IMG/VR virus record: IMGVR_UViG_3300036781_000820
Span: 1-28,571 of that record
Strand: one strand, 5' to 3'
Source: a virus
DNA length: 28,571 nt
Shown here: in pieces, positions 1 to 8,039 of the stretch
How the letters are laid out: each line of letters begins with the position of its first letter
Numbering within the stretch: the first letter of the stretch is position 1
Notes under the pieces: generated by a model
Told to the model about the DNA's origin: nothing
What the model saw: the letters and a program-made list of their open reading frames with translations, nothing else
The model's database searches: none
Program-made: the position numbers and the translations under genes

Positions 1-147
1 CTCGATCACGTCGTCGGTCTCCGACGACATGGCGATCTCCATCTTCGGCGCGTTGAACAACCAGCGCGTCTTGCTGGCATTGCCGTTGGCATCGCGATCG
101 GCCAGCCAGACTTCGCCCTGGAGCGAGAAATAGTTTTCGTTACTCAT
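1..147 (-). CDS. Tail-tube-like protein, N-terminal fragment (cut by window edge)
   Basis: Only the first 49 codons are inside the window; the gene runs off the left edge. It starts at an ATG at 147 that overlaps the stop of the preceding small gene. The visible start, MSNENYFSLQGEVWLA, followed by a short Asp/Asn/Gly stretch and RWLFNAPKMEIAMS, resembles from memory the N-terminus of major tail (tube) proteins of Mu-like siphophages. Position supports this, since it follows the DUF1834 and DUF7210-like genes as tail tube genes do. With so little sequence the call is tentative; another small virion protein is possible. Confidence 0.55.
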   Translation of the reverse strand, partial: MSNENYFSLQGEVWLADRDANGNASKTRWLFNAPKMEIAMSSETDDVIE

Positions 148-319
148 GAGCGGATGACTCCTTGCTGCCGGCAGCCTTGCCGGTGGTGGTGGCGGGCAGC
201 GGCGCGATCACGTTGTGACCGGCCAGCCAGGCGGCGGTGGATGCGTCGACTTCGACGCGCTCGCCGACGGCATGGTCGTTGCCGGCGAGCGTGAGGGGTT
301 TGAGCAGGGTCACTTTCAT
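140..319 (-). CDS. Small DUF7210-like phage protein
   Basis: A 59-residue protein beginning MKVTLLKPLTLAGNDH. The pattern 'MKVTLLKP...G..V.V....A.WL...NVI' fits the small DUF7210-type proteins that sit between the tail completion and tail tube genes in Mu-like phages. No enzymatic motif is visible; the tail is Ala/Ser/Lys rich. The frame is open further upstream, but the ATG at 319 forms a clean ATGA overlap with the stop of the upstream gene, so it is preferred. Function is unknown; it is presumably co-translated with the tail genes. Confidence 0.65.
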   Translation of the reverse strand: MKVTLLKPLTLAGNDHAVGERVEVDASTAAWLAGHNVIAPLPATTTGKAAGSKESSAHE

Positions 320-783
320 GCGGGATCGACTCCGATGGTTTGAGCGGTTTGCCAAACGTCTGTCCACAGGGCGACGCCGGCGTTGTAGTCAGTGAGGTCG
401 CCCTGCACGTGTAGACAGGGCCGCGCGCCGGCTACATCGGGCACAAAGCCCAGCAGCACGTCACGGATCGCGCCGAGGATCAGCTGCAGCTGGGGCGTGA
501 TCTGCGCGCCGCGCTGCTCGCGGTAATTGCTCACGACAACGATCACGCCGAACGTCACGCGCTGATCTTGGGCAACGGCGACTTGCTGGCCACGGGGCGC
601 ATAGCCCACGTTGATCGCGTCGCTCTTGTCGCGTGCCAACACCACGTAAACGCAGGGCGCGGGGTAATCGTTGAGGCTCTTCACCGCGGCGAAGTCCGCC
701 GCACCGGCCACCTGACGCAACACGCTCACCTTGGCGCGGATGCGCTCGATGATCGGCGTGACGTCGAACGGCGCAGTGCTCAT
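316..783 (-). CDS. Mu gp37-like (DUF1834) tail completion/terminator protein
   Basis: 155 residues from MSTAPFDVTPIIERIRAKV. Features typical of the DUF1834/gp37 family are visible: an N-terminal helix 'I..RI...', a central segment with SLNDYPAPCVYVVLARD, a GQQVAVAQDQRVTFGVIVVVSN strand region, and a C-terminal 'D..AGVALWTDVWQT' segment. Family members lie between DUF1320 and the tail sheath/tube genes and are thought to act at the head-tail joint or tail terminus. The ATG at 783 overlaps the stop of the DUF1320 gene by four bases; the longer open frame upstream is read-through in the DUF1320 region and was not used. Confidence 0.8.
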   Translation of the reverse strand: MSTAPFDVTPIIERIRAKVSVLRQVAGAADFAAVKSLNDYPAPCVYVVLARDKSDAINVGYAPRGQQVAVAQDQRVTFGVIVVVSNYREQRGAQITPQLQLILGAIRDVLLGFVPDVAGARPCLHVQGDLTDYNAGVALWTDVWQTAQTIGVDPA

Positions 784-1307
784 GTGCCAAAGTCCCGCAG
801 CGTGTCGAGCGTAAACAGGCGCTCCGGCGCGCAGAACTCCGGCGCACCCGCACCCGGCGGCGGCAGCGGATCGTCCGCGCCCAGGGAAAACTTGCCATCG
901 GCGGTGAGCTGCAGGAAACGCAGCGCCTCCTTGTAATCGCGCACGACCGGATCGGTGGCCTCGGCGGTGTTGACGCGGTCCTTGTGCAGCAGATAGCGCG
1001 CGATCCAGCGCGACCACACCGCCACGATGCCAGGCACGGGATCAAGCGGCACCGTATAGGCCACCGGCTTGCGGTTGCGCAGGTAGCCATTGATCACGCT
1101 GTCGGCATCGGCGATCGCCTTGGTGATGTGCACCAGGGCGTCATCCGCCAACAGGATCTGATCGGCGGGCCACGACGAGCGATCCGCGTCGCGCAGGCTG
1201 GCTTCCATCAACGCGTCGTCGATGACGACGGCACTGTCGGCGGTGGCCACCTGGGCCAGCTCCCGGGAGAGCTTGGCGTCAGCGAGCTGGACGAGGGTCG
1301 CGTACAT
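780..1307 (-). CDS. DUF1320 family protein (Mu gp36-like head-tail connector)
   Basis: 175 residues beginning [24 protein letters not shown]1320/gp36 proteins are small helical adaptors encoded directly after the major capsid region of Mu-like phages and are thought to form part of the head-tail connection. The central helical core 'A...I..ADSVINGYLRNRKPVAYTVPLDPVPGIVAVWSRWIARYLL' fits the family pattern of a DDE-poor helical bundle with 'I..YL..RY.LPL..VP..L'. The C-terminus is Pro/Gly rich. It starts inside the stop of the gp49-like gene and ends inside the start of the gp37-like gene, so it is translationally coupled at both ends. Confidence 0.82.
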   Translation of the reverse strand: MYATLVQLADAKLSRELAQVATADSAVVIDDALMEASLRDADRSSWPADQILLADDALVHITKAIADADSVINGYLRNRKPVAYTVPLDPVPGIVAVWSRWIARYLLHKDRVNTAEATDPVVRDYKEALRFLQLTADGKFSLGADDPLPPPGAGAPEFCAPERLFTLDTLRDFGT

Positions 1308-1732
1308 CAGCCCTTCTCACCACCCAAGCCAATCGGGCATGGGTCCGCCACGCACGTATGGCAATAACGGAATGGCGCCGCGTGCGGGCAATCGGTTTGG
1401 GTCGTTGACTCGGCACCGCGCGACTGCGCATACAGGACGTAGCCTTCGAGCTCCCACAGTTTGTCGCGAGCGGCGCCCTGGGCTTTCTCGCGAGCGATAC
1501 GCTCGCCGATAGCCGCATCGAAATTCGACGGATCGATGCATGCCGACATGCCGCTGGCCAGGAAGAAAGCACCGTCGAGAAACGCATGTGCGAACGTGGC
1601 CGTGCTATCGCCGGGGCGCTGCACGATGACGTACTGCACGCGAGCCATTGCCGCATCGATCTGTTCGACGCGAATGCGGCGTGTCGAAGGGCCAGTGGCA
1701 AGGATGGCTTTCTCGATCTGCCGGTCGGTCAT
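1307..1732 (-). CDS. N4 gp49 / Sf6 gp66-like phage protein with Cys-rich C-terminus
   Basis: 141 residues from [15 protein letters not shown]. The core with [20 protein letters not shown], then [18 protein letters not shown] and [12 protein letters not shown], matches the widespread N4 gp49/Sf6 gp66 family (function unknown). Odd here is the last ~35 residues, which carry four cysteines and two histidines ([20 protein letters not shown]), unlike the usual short family tail; this could be a small metal site. The start at 1732 is preferred to an upstream in-frame codon because only from there does the protein match the family. Placement among head-tail genes is unusual, as the family is often found in early regions. 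Confidence 0.75.
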   Translation of the reverse strand: MTDRQIEKAILATGPSTRRIRVEQIDAAMARVQYVIVQRPGDSTATFAHAFLDGAFFLASGMSACIDPSNFDAAIGERIAREKAQGAARDKLWELEGYVLYAQSRGAESTTQTDCPHAAPFRYCHTCVADPCPIGLGGEKG

Positions 1733-1733
1733 G

Positions 1734-1949
1734 TCAGCTGGCCTTCTTGGCAGAGGGCTTCTTTGCCGCATCCTTGGCATCGTCGGCGGTCTGGGCTTTC
1801 TCAGCGGCCTCGCGAAGCTCCGCAGACGCGCCGAACAGATAGCCGCCAGCCATCAGGCGATCGCCTTCCTCGACCTCGAACTCCACGACGCTGCCGACTT
1901 TGAGCGGCTTGCCGTCGCGCTTGATGCTGCCTGTCACCAGGTACTTCAT
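1734..1949 (-). CDS. FluMu/HI1506-like small protein
   Basis: 71 residues beginning [20 protein letters not shown]. The N-terminal half ('Y.VTG.I...G..L..G..VE......RL..GGYL') resembles the short N-terminal domain of HI1506/FluMu gp35-type proteins encoded right after the Mu-like major capsid gene. The C-terminal half is a low-complexity Ala/Lys/Glu helix ending in repeated 'KK.SAKKAS'. A GGGAGA ribosome binding site lies just before the ATG at 1949, which is why the longer open frame was not used. Role in the virion is not established; the position suggests a head or connector accessory. Confidence 0.6.
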   Translation of the reverse strand: MKYLVTGSIKRDGKPLKVGSVVEFEVEEGDRLMAGGYLFGASAELREAAEKAQTADDAKDAAKKPSAKKAS

Positions 1950-2107
1950 GTGATTCTCCCGAGGGTCGGGACGCCGGCCAATTCCGGCGCCCCGTGCTGC
2001 TGCTGTCATGCGGGAATGTCCCGCCGCGCGCTGGCTTTCATTTGTTGCCGTGCTCTCCGGCTGTCACGTCTGGATACACGGCGACGTTCCCTTTCCCCGG
2101 CGTTCGA

Positions 2108-3052
2108 TTACGCAGGCGAAGCGCCCGCGCCCTGAATCAGGAAGCCCGCGGTGATGCCGGACAGCACGGGCGTGTTGTCGAAGCTGACGCCGTAGATCCA
2201 GCTTTTGGCGCTGTTGTCCCAGTACGGCTGTTCGACCAGCGGATGCCCCTCGATCACGTAGGTGTACGCGAAGCTGGGCTCTTCCACGTTCGGGTCGGTG
2301 CTGACGTTCGTATAGGCCAGGATCACGTCATCGCCCCAGACGTCACCGAAACTTTCGGCGGCATCTGCCACTACGGCTTCGCCAACTTCAACCTTGGCCA
2401 GGCCCCAGAGCCGCGCGAGGATGTCAGTGGTGATCGAGTCCTTGCTGGTGTACTTCGTGCGGTCCAGGATCTTCGCGTTCTCCTGGGCTGCGGAGAACGC
2501 CGAGGCGGACAAGATCGCCGTGTTGGGATACACACCGATGGTCTGACGAACCGCTTCCTTGCCGTCGCGAATGTCACCACTCGGATCGCCAGCGCTGCCA
2601 GACCAGCGGCTGGTGCCGGTCAATGCAACTTTGTGGCCGGCGTCGTAGTTCGATGCATTGCGGGCCAGCTGCGCAGCCTCGTATTCGTGCTCAAGGTTGA
2701 GCGCGCGCAATACGGTGTTCACCGCGCGACTGGCCAGGTTGATGCCCGGCACCTGGGTGGCATCGCGCATCAGCTCACGCGGCACCGGTGCTTCGAGGGC
2801 GCTGGGCACGATGGCGTAAGGCTTGCCCTGGTAGCCGAACTGGATGCGCTTGGTGTTGGTGCCCGGCGCGCGCTTGGAGTTGTAAAGCTTGAACGCACTC
2901 TTGTCGAACTCGGTCACCTTGCCGCCGTACATGGCAACGTCGGCCAACGGGAACAGCGTGCGAGCGACAAGGCCCGCCTGGCGATAGCCGAGAGCGTGGG
3001 TCGACAGAACGGGGTCGACAATGCGCGCCTGGCCGGGAGTCATCTGATTCAT
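2108..3052 (-). CDS. Major capsid protein
   Basis: 314 residues starting MNQMTPGQARIVDPVLSTHALGY. Length, single-domain composition, and a position between a DUF2190-type decoration gene and the connector genes fit a phage major capsid subunit. Segments such as 'ARTLFPLADVAMYGGKVTEFDKSAF' and 'RRWSG..GDPSGDIRDGKEAVRQTIGVYPNTAILS' (approximate pattern) resemble capsid proteins of transposable siphophages, expected to have an HK97 fold. There is no obvious N-terminal scaffold domain; scaffold is instead supplied by the protease gene. An AGGAGA ribosome binding site precedes the ATG at 3052. Very high confidence on role from context, less on subfamily. Confidence 0.88.
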   Translation of the reverse strand: MNQMTPGQARIVDPVLSTHALGYRQAGLVARTLFPLADVAMYGGKVTEFDKSAFKLYNSKRAPGTNTKRIQFGYQGKPYAIVPSALEAPVPRELMRDATQVPGINLASRAVNTVLRALNLEHEYEAAQLARNASNYDAGHKVALTGTSRWSGSAGDPSGDIRDGKEAVRQTIGVYPNTAILSASAFSAAQENAKILDRTKYTSKDSITTDILARLWGLAKVEVGEAVVADAAESFGDVWGDDVILAYTNVSTDPNVEEPSFAYTYVIEGHPLVEQPYWDNSAKSWIYGVSFDNTPVLSGITAGFLIQGAGASPA

Positions 3053-3081
3053 GGATCTCTCCTGAGGAGTTGAGTGACCGA

Positions 3082-3432
3082 TCAGGCCGCGAGCGGGCAG
3101 TTCGGGAGCAGGTAGACCTCGATCACGTCGCCGGCAGCGGCGGCCGCTTCGAGGGCGATACCGACGGCGACGCCGGTGCTATAGGTGACCGCCTTGCCGC
3201 CGGTAGCCACCTGGACGAAGGCGCCCTTGGCGATCGCCGCGCTGGCGATCACCTGGGCAGTGCCCAACACGTCGGTCGGCACCAGGTCACCGATAGCGCC
3301 ATCCGTGCGCGCCACACCGAAGGCGTTGCCGGCAGCGGTGGCCACCGCACCGCCGGCGGTGATGAAGGTGTTGGCAGAGAGCGCAGCCGCGGCGGCAACC
3401 GCGAGCGCGAAAAGAGAACGGGACTGCGACAT
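3082..3432 (-). CDS. DUF2190-like capsid decoration (cement) protein
   Basis: 116 residues, very rich in Ala, Gly and Val. The C-terminal half 'IAKGAFVQVATGGKAVTYSTG...GIALEAAAAAGDVIEVYLLP' is the hallmark of DUF2190 proteins, small beta-rich proteins that stabilise phage heads. The N-terminus (MSQSRSLFALAVAAAAALSA) looks like a signal peptide, but Ala-rich starts are common in this family and an exported head protein makes no sense here. It sits directly upstream of the major capsid gene on the same strand, with an AGGAG site before the ATG at 3432. Confidence 0.78.
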   Translation of the reverse strand: MSQSRSLFALAVAAAAALSANTFITAGGAVATAAGNAFGVARTDGAIGDLVPTDVLGTAQVIASAAIAKGAFVQVATGGKAVTYSTGVAVGIALEAAAAAGDVIEVYLLPNCPLAA

Positions 3433-3456
3433 GGTCGGCTCCTGGGAAAAGTGGAA

Positions 3457-3945
3457 TCAGCCGCCGACCGCACGCACAGCGGCGAGCCAGTCAACGGTGG
3501 GGTTCTGCGCCTGATAGGCCTTGGCGCGCGCGTAGACATCAACGCGGCCGGCGTCGACGGTGGTGCCGAGCGGCGCGGCAAACTCGGCCGCACTCGGGGC
3601 GTTCTGGGCGGTAGCCTTCTCGGCGTAGTCGACCTGTTTGGGCAAGCTGTCCAGCAGGTCGCGCAACACGTCCGCGCCGGGTTTCTTGACCTGGGCGCCG
3701 CCCTCGGCGAATTCCAGCGGCTGGTCCACCGGCAGCGCGAGCAACAACTCGATCACCGGCTCTTTGTGGCGCGGCAAAACTTTGCCGTCGGCGACCAGCT
3801 GGTCGGCGAAGGTCACAGCTTCCTCGCGGCGAGCCTTGCCCTCGCGATTGGCAATGGCGCGCTCGCGCGTTTCAAGTTCGTTCTGGCGGGTGGTGAGGGC
3901 CGTTTCGCGCTCGGCGAAGTCGGCCGACGTGTCTTGGTTCGGCAT
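3457..3945 (-). CDS. Nested in-frame scaffold protein (Mu Z-like)
   Basis: Within the protease gene, an ATG at 3945 (codon 216) starts MPNQDTSADFAERETALTTR. On the minus strand GGAG lies six bases before this ATG, a better site than that of the full-length gene. The 162-residue product would be the coiled-coil scaffold without the protease. In Mu and lambda the scaffold is likewise made from an in-frame start inside the protease gene. The internal site is seen directly; that it is used is inference from those families. Confidence 0.7.
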   Translation of the reverse strand: MPNQDTSADFAERETALTTRQNELETRERAIANREGKARREEAVTFADQLVADGKVLPRHKEPVIELLLALPVDQPLEFAEGGAQVKKPGADVLRDLLDSLPKQVDYAEKATAQNAPSAAEFAAPLGTTVDAGRVDVYARAKAYQAQNPTVDWLAAVRAVGG

Positions 3946-4590
3946 ATCGATCTCCAGGGTGGTGGCGCCGGCGTTGTGCTCGGCATAAGCGGGCACGACG
4001 GTGTCGTCAGTGCGCGAAGCAATCTCGTCCAGGCTGCGGATCTGCCACTGTGGGATGATCAAGTCGGCTTTCTCGGCGCCCTGCGTCTCGACGAACCAGT
4101 CGCGAACACGCTGCAACACGTCGACCAGGACATTGCCGATCGCGTAGCCCGGCATCGAGAACTCGACCGCGCCGTCGCCCTCGGCGAACTGCGCGTTCGG
4201 CAGACCCTTTACCGCCGGCGCGGCCGCGCCGAGGAAACCGATGTGCCGCAGGTAGAGCTTGCCGGGCGTCGGGTTTCCGGGCGTATCGCGCAGGTAGATG
4301 GATGCGCTGCGGTTCTTGAAGCGACCGGTGTTGACCAGGTTGGCGAATTGCTCTTCCACCTGGTGCGGCTCGGCGTACAACATGCCGCCGTCGACGCGCA
4401 GCGATTTCGCCCAACCGTAGGCGGGCGCATCGAGCTTCGGGTGACCGACAACCATCGGCGCCTCGGCGAGGGCCGGGTTGTAGCTCGCAGCGATCTCCGC
4501 GATATCCGCGTCGCTGAATTCAATCGAGCGTCCATCCGTACTGACATGGGTGCCAGCACGAAAGATCGCGAGTCCGGGGGCGTTCTTCAT
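3457..4590 (-). CDS. Mu gpI-like prohead protease with C-terminal scaffold domain
   Basis: 377 residues. The first ~140 match the Mu I protease family: 'PMVVGHPKLDAPAYGW' contains the candidate catalytic His50, and 'RFKNRSASIYLR' contains candidate catalytic serines Ser95/Ser97. The segment 'LYLRHIGFLGAAAPAVKGL' follows as expected. Residues ~216-300 form a charged coiled coil (ERETALTTRQNELETRERAI), the scaffold part, and the C-terminus is Ala-rich. The protease matures the prohead after scaffold-directed assembly. An internal ribosome binding site and ATG inside the gene probably make the scaffold alone. The SD before the ATG at 4590 is weak, and a 216-bp gap separates it from the upstream gpG gene. 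Confidence 0.87.
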   Translation of the reverse strand: MKNAPGLAIFRAGTHVSTDGRSIEFSDADIAEIAASYNPALAEAPMVVGHPKLDAPAYGWAKSLRVDGGMLYAEPHQVEEQFANLVNTGRFKNRSASIYLRDTPGNPTPGKLYLRHIGFLGAAAPAVKGLPNAQFAEGDGAVEFSMPGYAIGNVLVDVLQRVRDWFVETQGAEKADLIIPQWQIRSLDEIASRTDDTVVPAYAEHNAGATTLEIDMPNQDTSADFAERETALTTRQNELETRERAIANREGKARREEAVTFADQLVADGKVLPRHKEPVIELLLALPVDQPLEFAEGGAQVKKPGADVLRDLLDSLPKQVDYAEKATAQNAPSAAEFAAPLGTTVDAGRVDVYARAKAYQAQNPTVDWLAAVRAVGG

Positions 4591-4806
4591 GGGGCCATCG
4601 TCGCGATGACGGCCGCCGGGGTCATTGGCCCCAGTTCACAACATCGACCGGCTACGCGCGGGCGCGAGCGGCGGTGCGTGATGGAAGGTGCGCTTGCGGG
4701 CGGCCAACGCGGCCCACAAACCGCTGTCTGACACTTTTGCGGGGTTGGCTCCGCACACTGACGCCGGGCGCGGCCCTGAAAGCCGCGTGCGCGCGCTCAG
4801 CGCATA
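4591..4806 (-). other. Non-coding gap between gpG and the protease gene
   Basis: No credible gene on either strand. It contains a six-base inverted repeat CGCGGC/GCCGCG (4769-4774 with 4782-4787) and an odd palindrome TGTCTGACA at 4725-4733. Neither is followed by a T tract on the minus strand, so a terminator is not clear. The gap may hold a promoter or a processing site for the capsid half of the late transcript; no confident -35/-10 pair was found. Confidence 0.4.
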
Positions 4807-5259
4807 TTACGATTCCGGCAGACCGGCGAGCAGATGGTCGCGTGTGATGAGAACGATCTCTTCGTCATCTTCGTCACTGACGCCGAGCCATACGCGGGCT
4901 GGCGGTCCGAACTGGTGCTTCGCACCGTAGATGGCATTGGTGCCGATATCCACCGCAGCGTCACCATCAAGCTGGAACGTGAACTGATCGCCGATCATGT
5001 GGTTGTCGAACTTCAGAATCGGCACACCCGGACGCTTCTTTTGTTTCCAGCGCGCATAGGCTGGCGACAGCGCCCTCCACCGGCGGCCGTCTGGATCGAC
5101 TTGTCGCGCCGCGCGATCGCGCGTCGACCCAACCATGTACTCGCCAATATGCGACAGCAGCAATTGCCGGCCGTCGCTGTCGAGCCGACTGCTCACATAG
5201 TCGAGCGCCGCGATCGTCGTGCTGGCGTCATAGTCAAGATGGATCTTCGCGCCGGCCAT
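4807..5259 (-). CDS. Phage virion morphogenesis protein (Mu gpG-like)
   Basis: 150 residues starting MAGAKIHLDYDASTTIAALDY. The family signature is visible: 'IGEYMVGSTRDRAARQVDPDG' then 'RWRALSPAYARWKQKK' and 'ILKFDNHMIGDQFTFQ', ending with 'IYGAKHQFG' followed by a short acidic stretch. gpG acts in tail/head morphogenesis in Mu and is a member of the virion morphogenesis (tail completion) family. Length is normal. Its ATG overlaps the stop of the gpF-like gene. Confidence 0.9.
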   Translation of the reverse strand: MAGAKIHLDYDASTTIAALDYVSSRLDSDGRQLLLSHIGEYMVGSTRDRAARQVDPDGRRWRALSPAYARWKQKKRPGVPILKFDNHMIGDQFTFQLDGDAAVDIGTNAIYGAKHQFGPPARVWLGVSDEDDEEIVLITRDHLLAGLPES

Positions 5260-6443
5260 CAGAGCTTCCCCTTCACCAGTTGCAGATCGCCAGTGAGCAA
5301 CCGAGCGCGCAGCGTCGGCAGGTTCGCCGTGTCGACGCCGGCATAGCTGTTGACGGCCTCGCCCAGGTGCACGTTGGTCACCGTTCCCTTGTCCACGTAG
5401 AGCAACGTGCCACTGGCGCGATCGAACAGCACGGCCGTGGCATCGCGCAGCGCGGCCGGCAGATTGGGCGATGCGGCCGCGATCGCGGCCGCGTCATCGG
5501 CTGCGATCGAGGCGCTCGATGGCGTGATGCCCAACTCCTGCAATGCACGCACCAGCAGCGGATCGAGCGCGCCGATCATCAGCGCGGCATCGGCTGTCGT
5601 AGTGCTCACCTTCACCGCTACCTGCAGCGCGGTGAAGGCGGTATCGAGCGCGGTATGTGCACGCGGCAGATCCATGATCGGTTGCAATGCGCTGGCGCCG
5701 AGTGCGGCGGGCAGCTTCGTCGCCTTGGTCAGCGTACCCTGCGCGAGCTGCTCGAACGCCGACTTGCCGGGAATGTAGCCGAAGCCAGGATCGACACCCG
5801 CCGGCGTCGACACGGTGAATGGGTGAGGACCGTTCTTGCCGACGACCACTTCCTGCATGTCTTCCGGCGGCGCCTTGTCGGGACCGCTCTTGCCCAGGCG
5901 CTTGAGGCCGCGCGCATCGGTGCCTTCGACGGTGCACTGGCAGCCCCAGCCGTTCGGGCCGAAATGCGTCCGCCACCACGGATCATCCGCGAGCAGCACC
6001 AGATTGTTCCAGGACAGATGCAGGGGGCGCGGATGCATTACCGCATCGCTGTGGCGATAGCGCCAGTACGGCATCACCCGCTTCAGCTTCTGCAGCTGCG
6101 CGTAACGGCCGGCGGCATAGCTGGTGCGCAGGTTGGTCTCGAAGATGACACGCGTGCGCCAGTTGCGGCCGCCCGTGTATTCCCAGCCGTACTTCGCGAC
6201 GATCTTGTCGAAGTCGTGGCGGAATGCCGACAGGCCGGTGCCGTCGGCGATCGCGCGATCGATCGCCGCGCGCAGATCCACCAGCAGGTCGATGCGGTTG
6301 GCGCCGGCCACCATGAAGCCGTGGTCGTGCATCTCCAGCCATAGATCCGTCCAGCTGGTGGTGAGTACGTTGCGCTTCGCGCGGAAGAACGCGATCTGCT
6401 CCTTGAACGGGAGCGAGCCGTAGATGGCGCCGCCGTCAGCCAC
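5259..6443 (-). CDS. Minor head protein, Mu gpF-like head morphogenesis protein
   Basis: 394 residues with a GTG start at 6443. Residues ~80-200 carry the family core: 'RVIFETNLRTSYAAGRYAQL' then 'MPYWRYRHSD', 'RPLHLSW', 'DDPWW.THFGPNGWGCQCTVEG'. gpF-like proteins are a few-copy component of the prohead next to the portal. The C-terminal ~150 residues are Ala/Thr rich and have no recognised domain; the last part ('GTLLYVDKGTVTNVHLGEAVN') may be a small beta domain. The start overlaps the end of a 46-residue small gene, consistent with translational coupling. Confidence 0.9.
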   Translation of the reverse strand: MADGGAIYGSLPFKEQIAFFRAKRNVLTTSWTDLWLEMHDHGFMVAGANRIDLLVDLRAAIDRAIADGTGLSAFRHDFDKIVAKYGWEYTGGRNWRTRVIFETNLRTSYAAGRYAQLQKLKRVMPYWRYRHSDAVMHPRPLHLSWNNLVLLADDPWWRTHFGPNGWGCQCTVEGTDARGLKRLGKSGPDKAPPEDMQEVVVGKNGPHPFTVSTPAGVDPGFGYIPGKSAFEQLAQGTLTKATKLPAALGASALQPIMDLPRAHTALDTAFTALQVAVKVSTTTADAALMIGALDPLLVRALQELGITPSSASIAADDAAAIAAASPNLPAALRDATAVLFDRASGTLLYVDKGTVTNVHLGEAVNSYAGVDTANLPTLRARLLTGDLQLVKGKL

Positions 6444-6576
6444 CGCGCGTCGCCCGCTTGATCAGCGACGCCAGCCAGTCGGCGTGACGCCAATCCCAGG
6501 CGGAAGGCTTCAGCCCCAGGCGTGCCGCTTCGCGACGAAGCCGGCGCAGCGTCACCCGGCGCTGGCGAGCGTTCAT
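6436..6576 (-). CDS. Small basic hypothetical protein (46 aa)
   Basis: A 46-codon frame starting at an ATG that overlaps the portal stop (ATGA) and ending just inside the start of the gpF-like gene. The product begins MNARQRRVTLRRLRREAARL and is strongly basic, with a Trp-rich centre (AWDWRHADWL). The perfect chaining with both neighbours argues that it is real, since otherwise gpF would begin 129 bp after the portal. No family is recognised; a DNA-binding or structural linker role is guesswork. Confidence 0.55.
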   Translation of the reverse strand: MNARQRRVTLRRLRREAARLGLKPSAWDWRHADWLASLIKRATRGG

Positions 6577-8039
6577 GCGCCAGACTCCTGCAGGACGTCA
6601 TACCGCCCGGCCAACGCGGCGGCGGTCAACCCTTCCTGCATGGCCGCGGCATACTGCTCCAGGCTCAGATCCGGCAGCATCTGCAGCAGACCCTCGCGTA
6701 GCGCCTCGAGCGACTCCACCTCACCGGCCAAGGCACGCACCTGGTCAAGCCATGCCCCGGCGGCGGGCGCCACGTTATCGCTGAGCTGGTCGACCATCTG
6801 CGCCGGCGGATCTTGCACGACCGTGCCGGGCTCAGCGAACTGGGCGTCCGGCAGCGCATTCGGATCGACCGGAGGCGTTTCACTGACGGGTTCCCAGCCG
6901 GGTCCATACGTGTCAGTTACGTATTGCAGCGTCGGCTTGTAACCGAGTGTCTTGACCTTGCCGTCGCGATCGGCTCGCTCGGTCAGATCCTCCGGCTCGT
7001 CGGTCACGCGGAACACGCGCGGCACGGCGGCACCAGGGAAGTTCCAGGCGGTGAGCCAGCGCGCGGGGCCCATGTTCCAGCTCTCGCACACCAGGTCCGC
7101 ATCCGCCTTGATGATGTCCGCGCGCACATCGCCCTGCAGGTTGTCGTTACCCAGCTTGCCGGGCGTGCCGCTGGTGCTGGCGGTCTGGCCCAGCACCACC
7201 TTGGCGATCGTGGCGTTCATCGCGTCCTGCAGCGCCTTGTAATCAGCGGTGCCGCTGCGGGCAGCTTCGAGCAATTCTATCGTCATGCCCGCGGGCATGA
7301 TGATGCCGCTGTCCGTCTGGATGGCACGCACCGCCTGCAGCAGCTTGTTCTTCTCGCCATCGCTGGCGGCGCTGTCGTATTTGCCCACGCCGGTGGGCAT
7401 GCCGAACTTCTCCAGGAAGATCAGCCAGAACTTGAGGCCGTTGCGCTTGAACAGCACGGGCCAATACAGCCAATGCGCCAGGCCGAGGCCATAGGGCTCG
7501 TCGTCATTGTCCGCGCCGGTGCTGAAACTCCAGAAGTACGGCGCCTCGGCCGGGATGCCTTCGAGCATCTTGTCGTAGGTCAGCAGCCGTAGGTCCATAT
7601 CCTTGCCGAAGCGGAAGCGGCGGCGATTGCGCACCTTCACCTGCTTGATGCCGATGCGGTTGCCCTGCACCTCATAGAGCTGCTCGGCCACGGCATAACC
7701 GTAGAACACACCGAACAGCATTTTGCGGGTGATGTTGTCCCAGCCGATTTTCTGGATCTGTTCCCGCATGAAATCTGCGGCGGCCTTGTCGATCGCGCGC
7801 TTGCCGCCCGCGTCCACCTGCCACTCGCACGACACCACGGCGAGCTGGCGCTGATCGAAGGCGCTCTTCACTTCCGGGTCGGAATAGACCTGCTCGTAGA
7901 GGGTCAGGTCGCCGCCGCGGTTGCGCAGCACGGAGTCATAGGGCGCCAGCAGCGGGCCGGTGTAGCCGCGGGTGATGTCGATGCCATCGGCGGTGGTGGC
8001 GATCTCGCGATCGAGCTGGGGTTTTGCCTGTTCGCTCAT
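6573..8039 (-). CDS. Portal protein, DUF935 (Mu gp29-like)
   Basis: 488 residues from MSEQAKPQLDREIATTADGI. DUF935 features in order: 'YEQVYSDPEVKSAFDQRQLAV' then 'FMREQIQKIGWDNITRKML' and 'FGVFYGYAVAEQLYE', 'KVRNRRRFRFG', 'NGLKFWLIFLEKFGMPTGVGKY', and the long 'LVLGQTASTSG' type segment (here KVVLGQTAS). The portal is the dodecameric vertex ring through which DNA is packaged. Length is normal for the family (~500). The C-terminal ~80 residues are acidic and helical. It overlaps the large terminase stop at its 5' end. Confidence 0.93.
   Translation of the reverse strand: MSEQAKPQLDREIATTADGIDITRGYTGPLLAPYDSVLRNRGGDLTLYEQVYSDPEVKSAFDQRQLAVVSCEWQVDAGGKRAIDKAAADFMREQIQKIGWDNITRKMLFGVFYGYAVAEQLYEVQGNRIGIKQVKVRNRRRFRFGKDMDLRLLTYDKMLEGIPAEAPYFWSFSTGADNDDEPYGLGLAHWLYWPVLFKRNGLKFWLIFLEKFGMPTGVGKYDSAASDGEKNKLLQAVRAIQTDSGIIMPAGMTIELLEAARSGTADYKALQDAMNATIAKVVLGQTASTSGTPGKLGNDNLQGDVRADIIKADADLVCESWNMGPARWLTAWNFPGAAVPRVFRVTDEPEDLTERADRDGKVKTLGYKPTLQYVTDTYGPGWEPVSETPPVDPNALPDAQFAEPGTVVQDPPAQMVDQLSDNVAPAAGAWLDQVRALAGEVESLEALREGLLQMLPDLSLEQYAAAMQEGLTAAALAGRYDVLQESGA

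Noticed and set aside
3373-3432. Signal peptide on the decoration protein
   Set aside because: Ala-rich N-termini are usual in DUF2190 proteins, and a head protein must stay in the cytoplasm.
3070-4731. A 553-codon plus-strand open frame opposite the protease and decoration genes
   Set aside because: It is antisense to clear phage genes in GC-rich DNA, where stop codons are rare; its product is low-complexity and has no domain.
4725-4733. Palindrome TGTCTGACA in the gpG-protease gap
   Set aside because: Nine bases with one copy; could be chance, and no link to a binding protein is visible.
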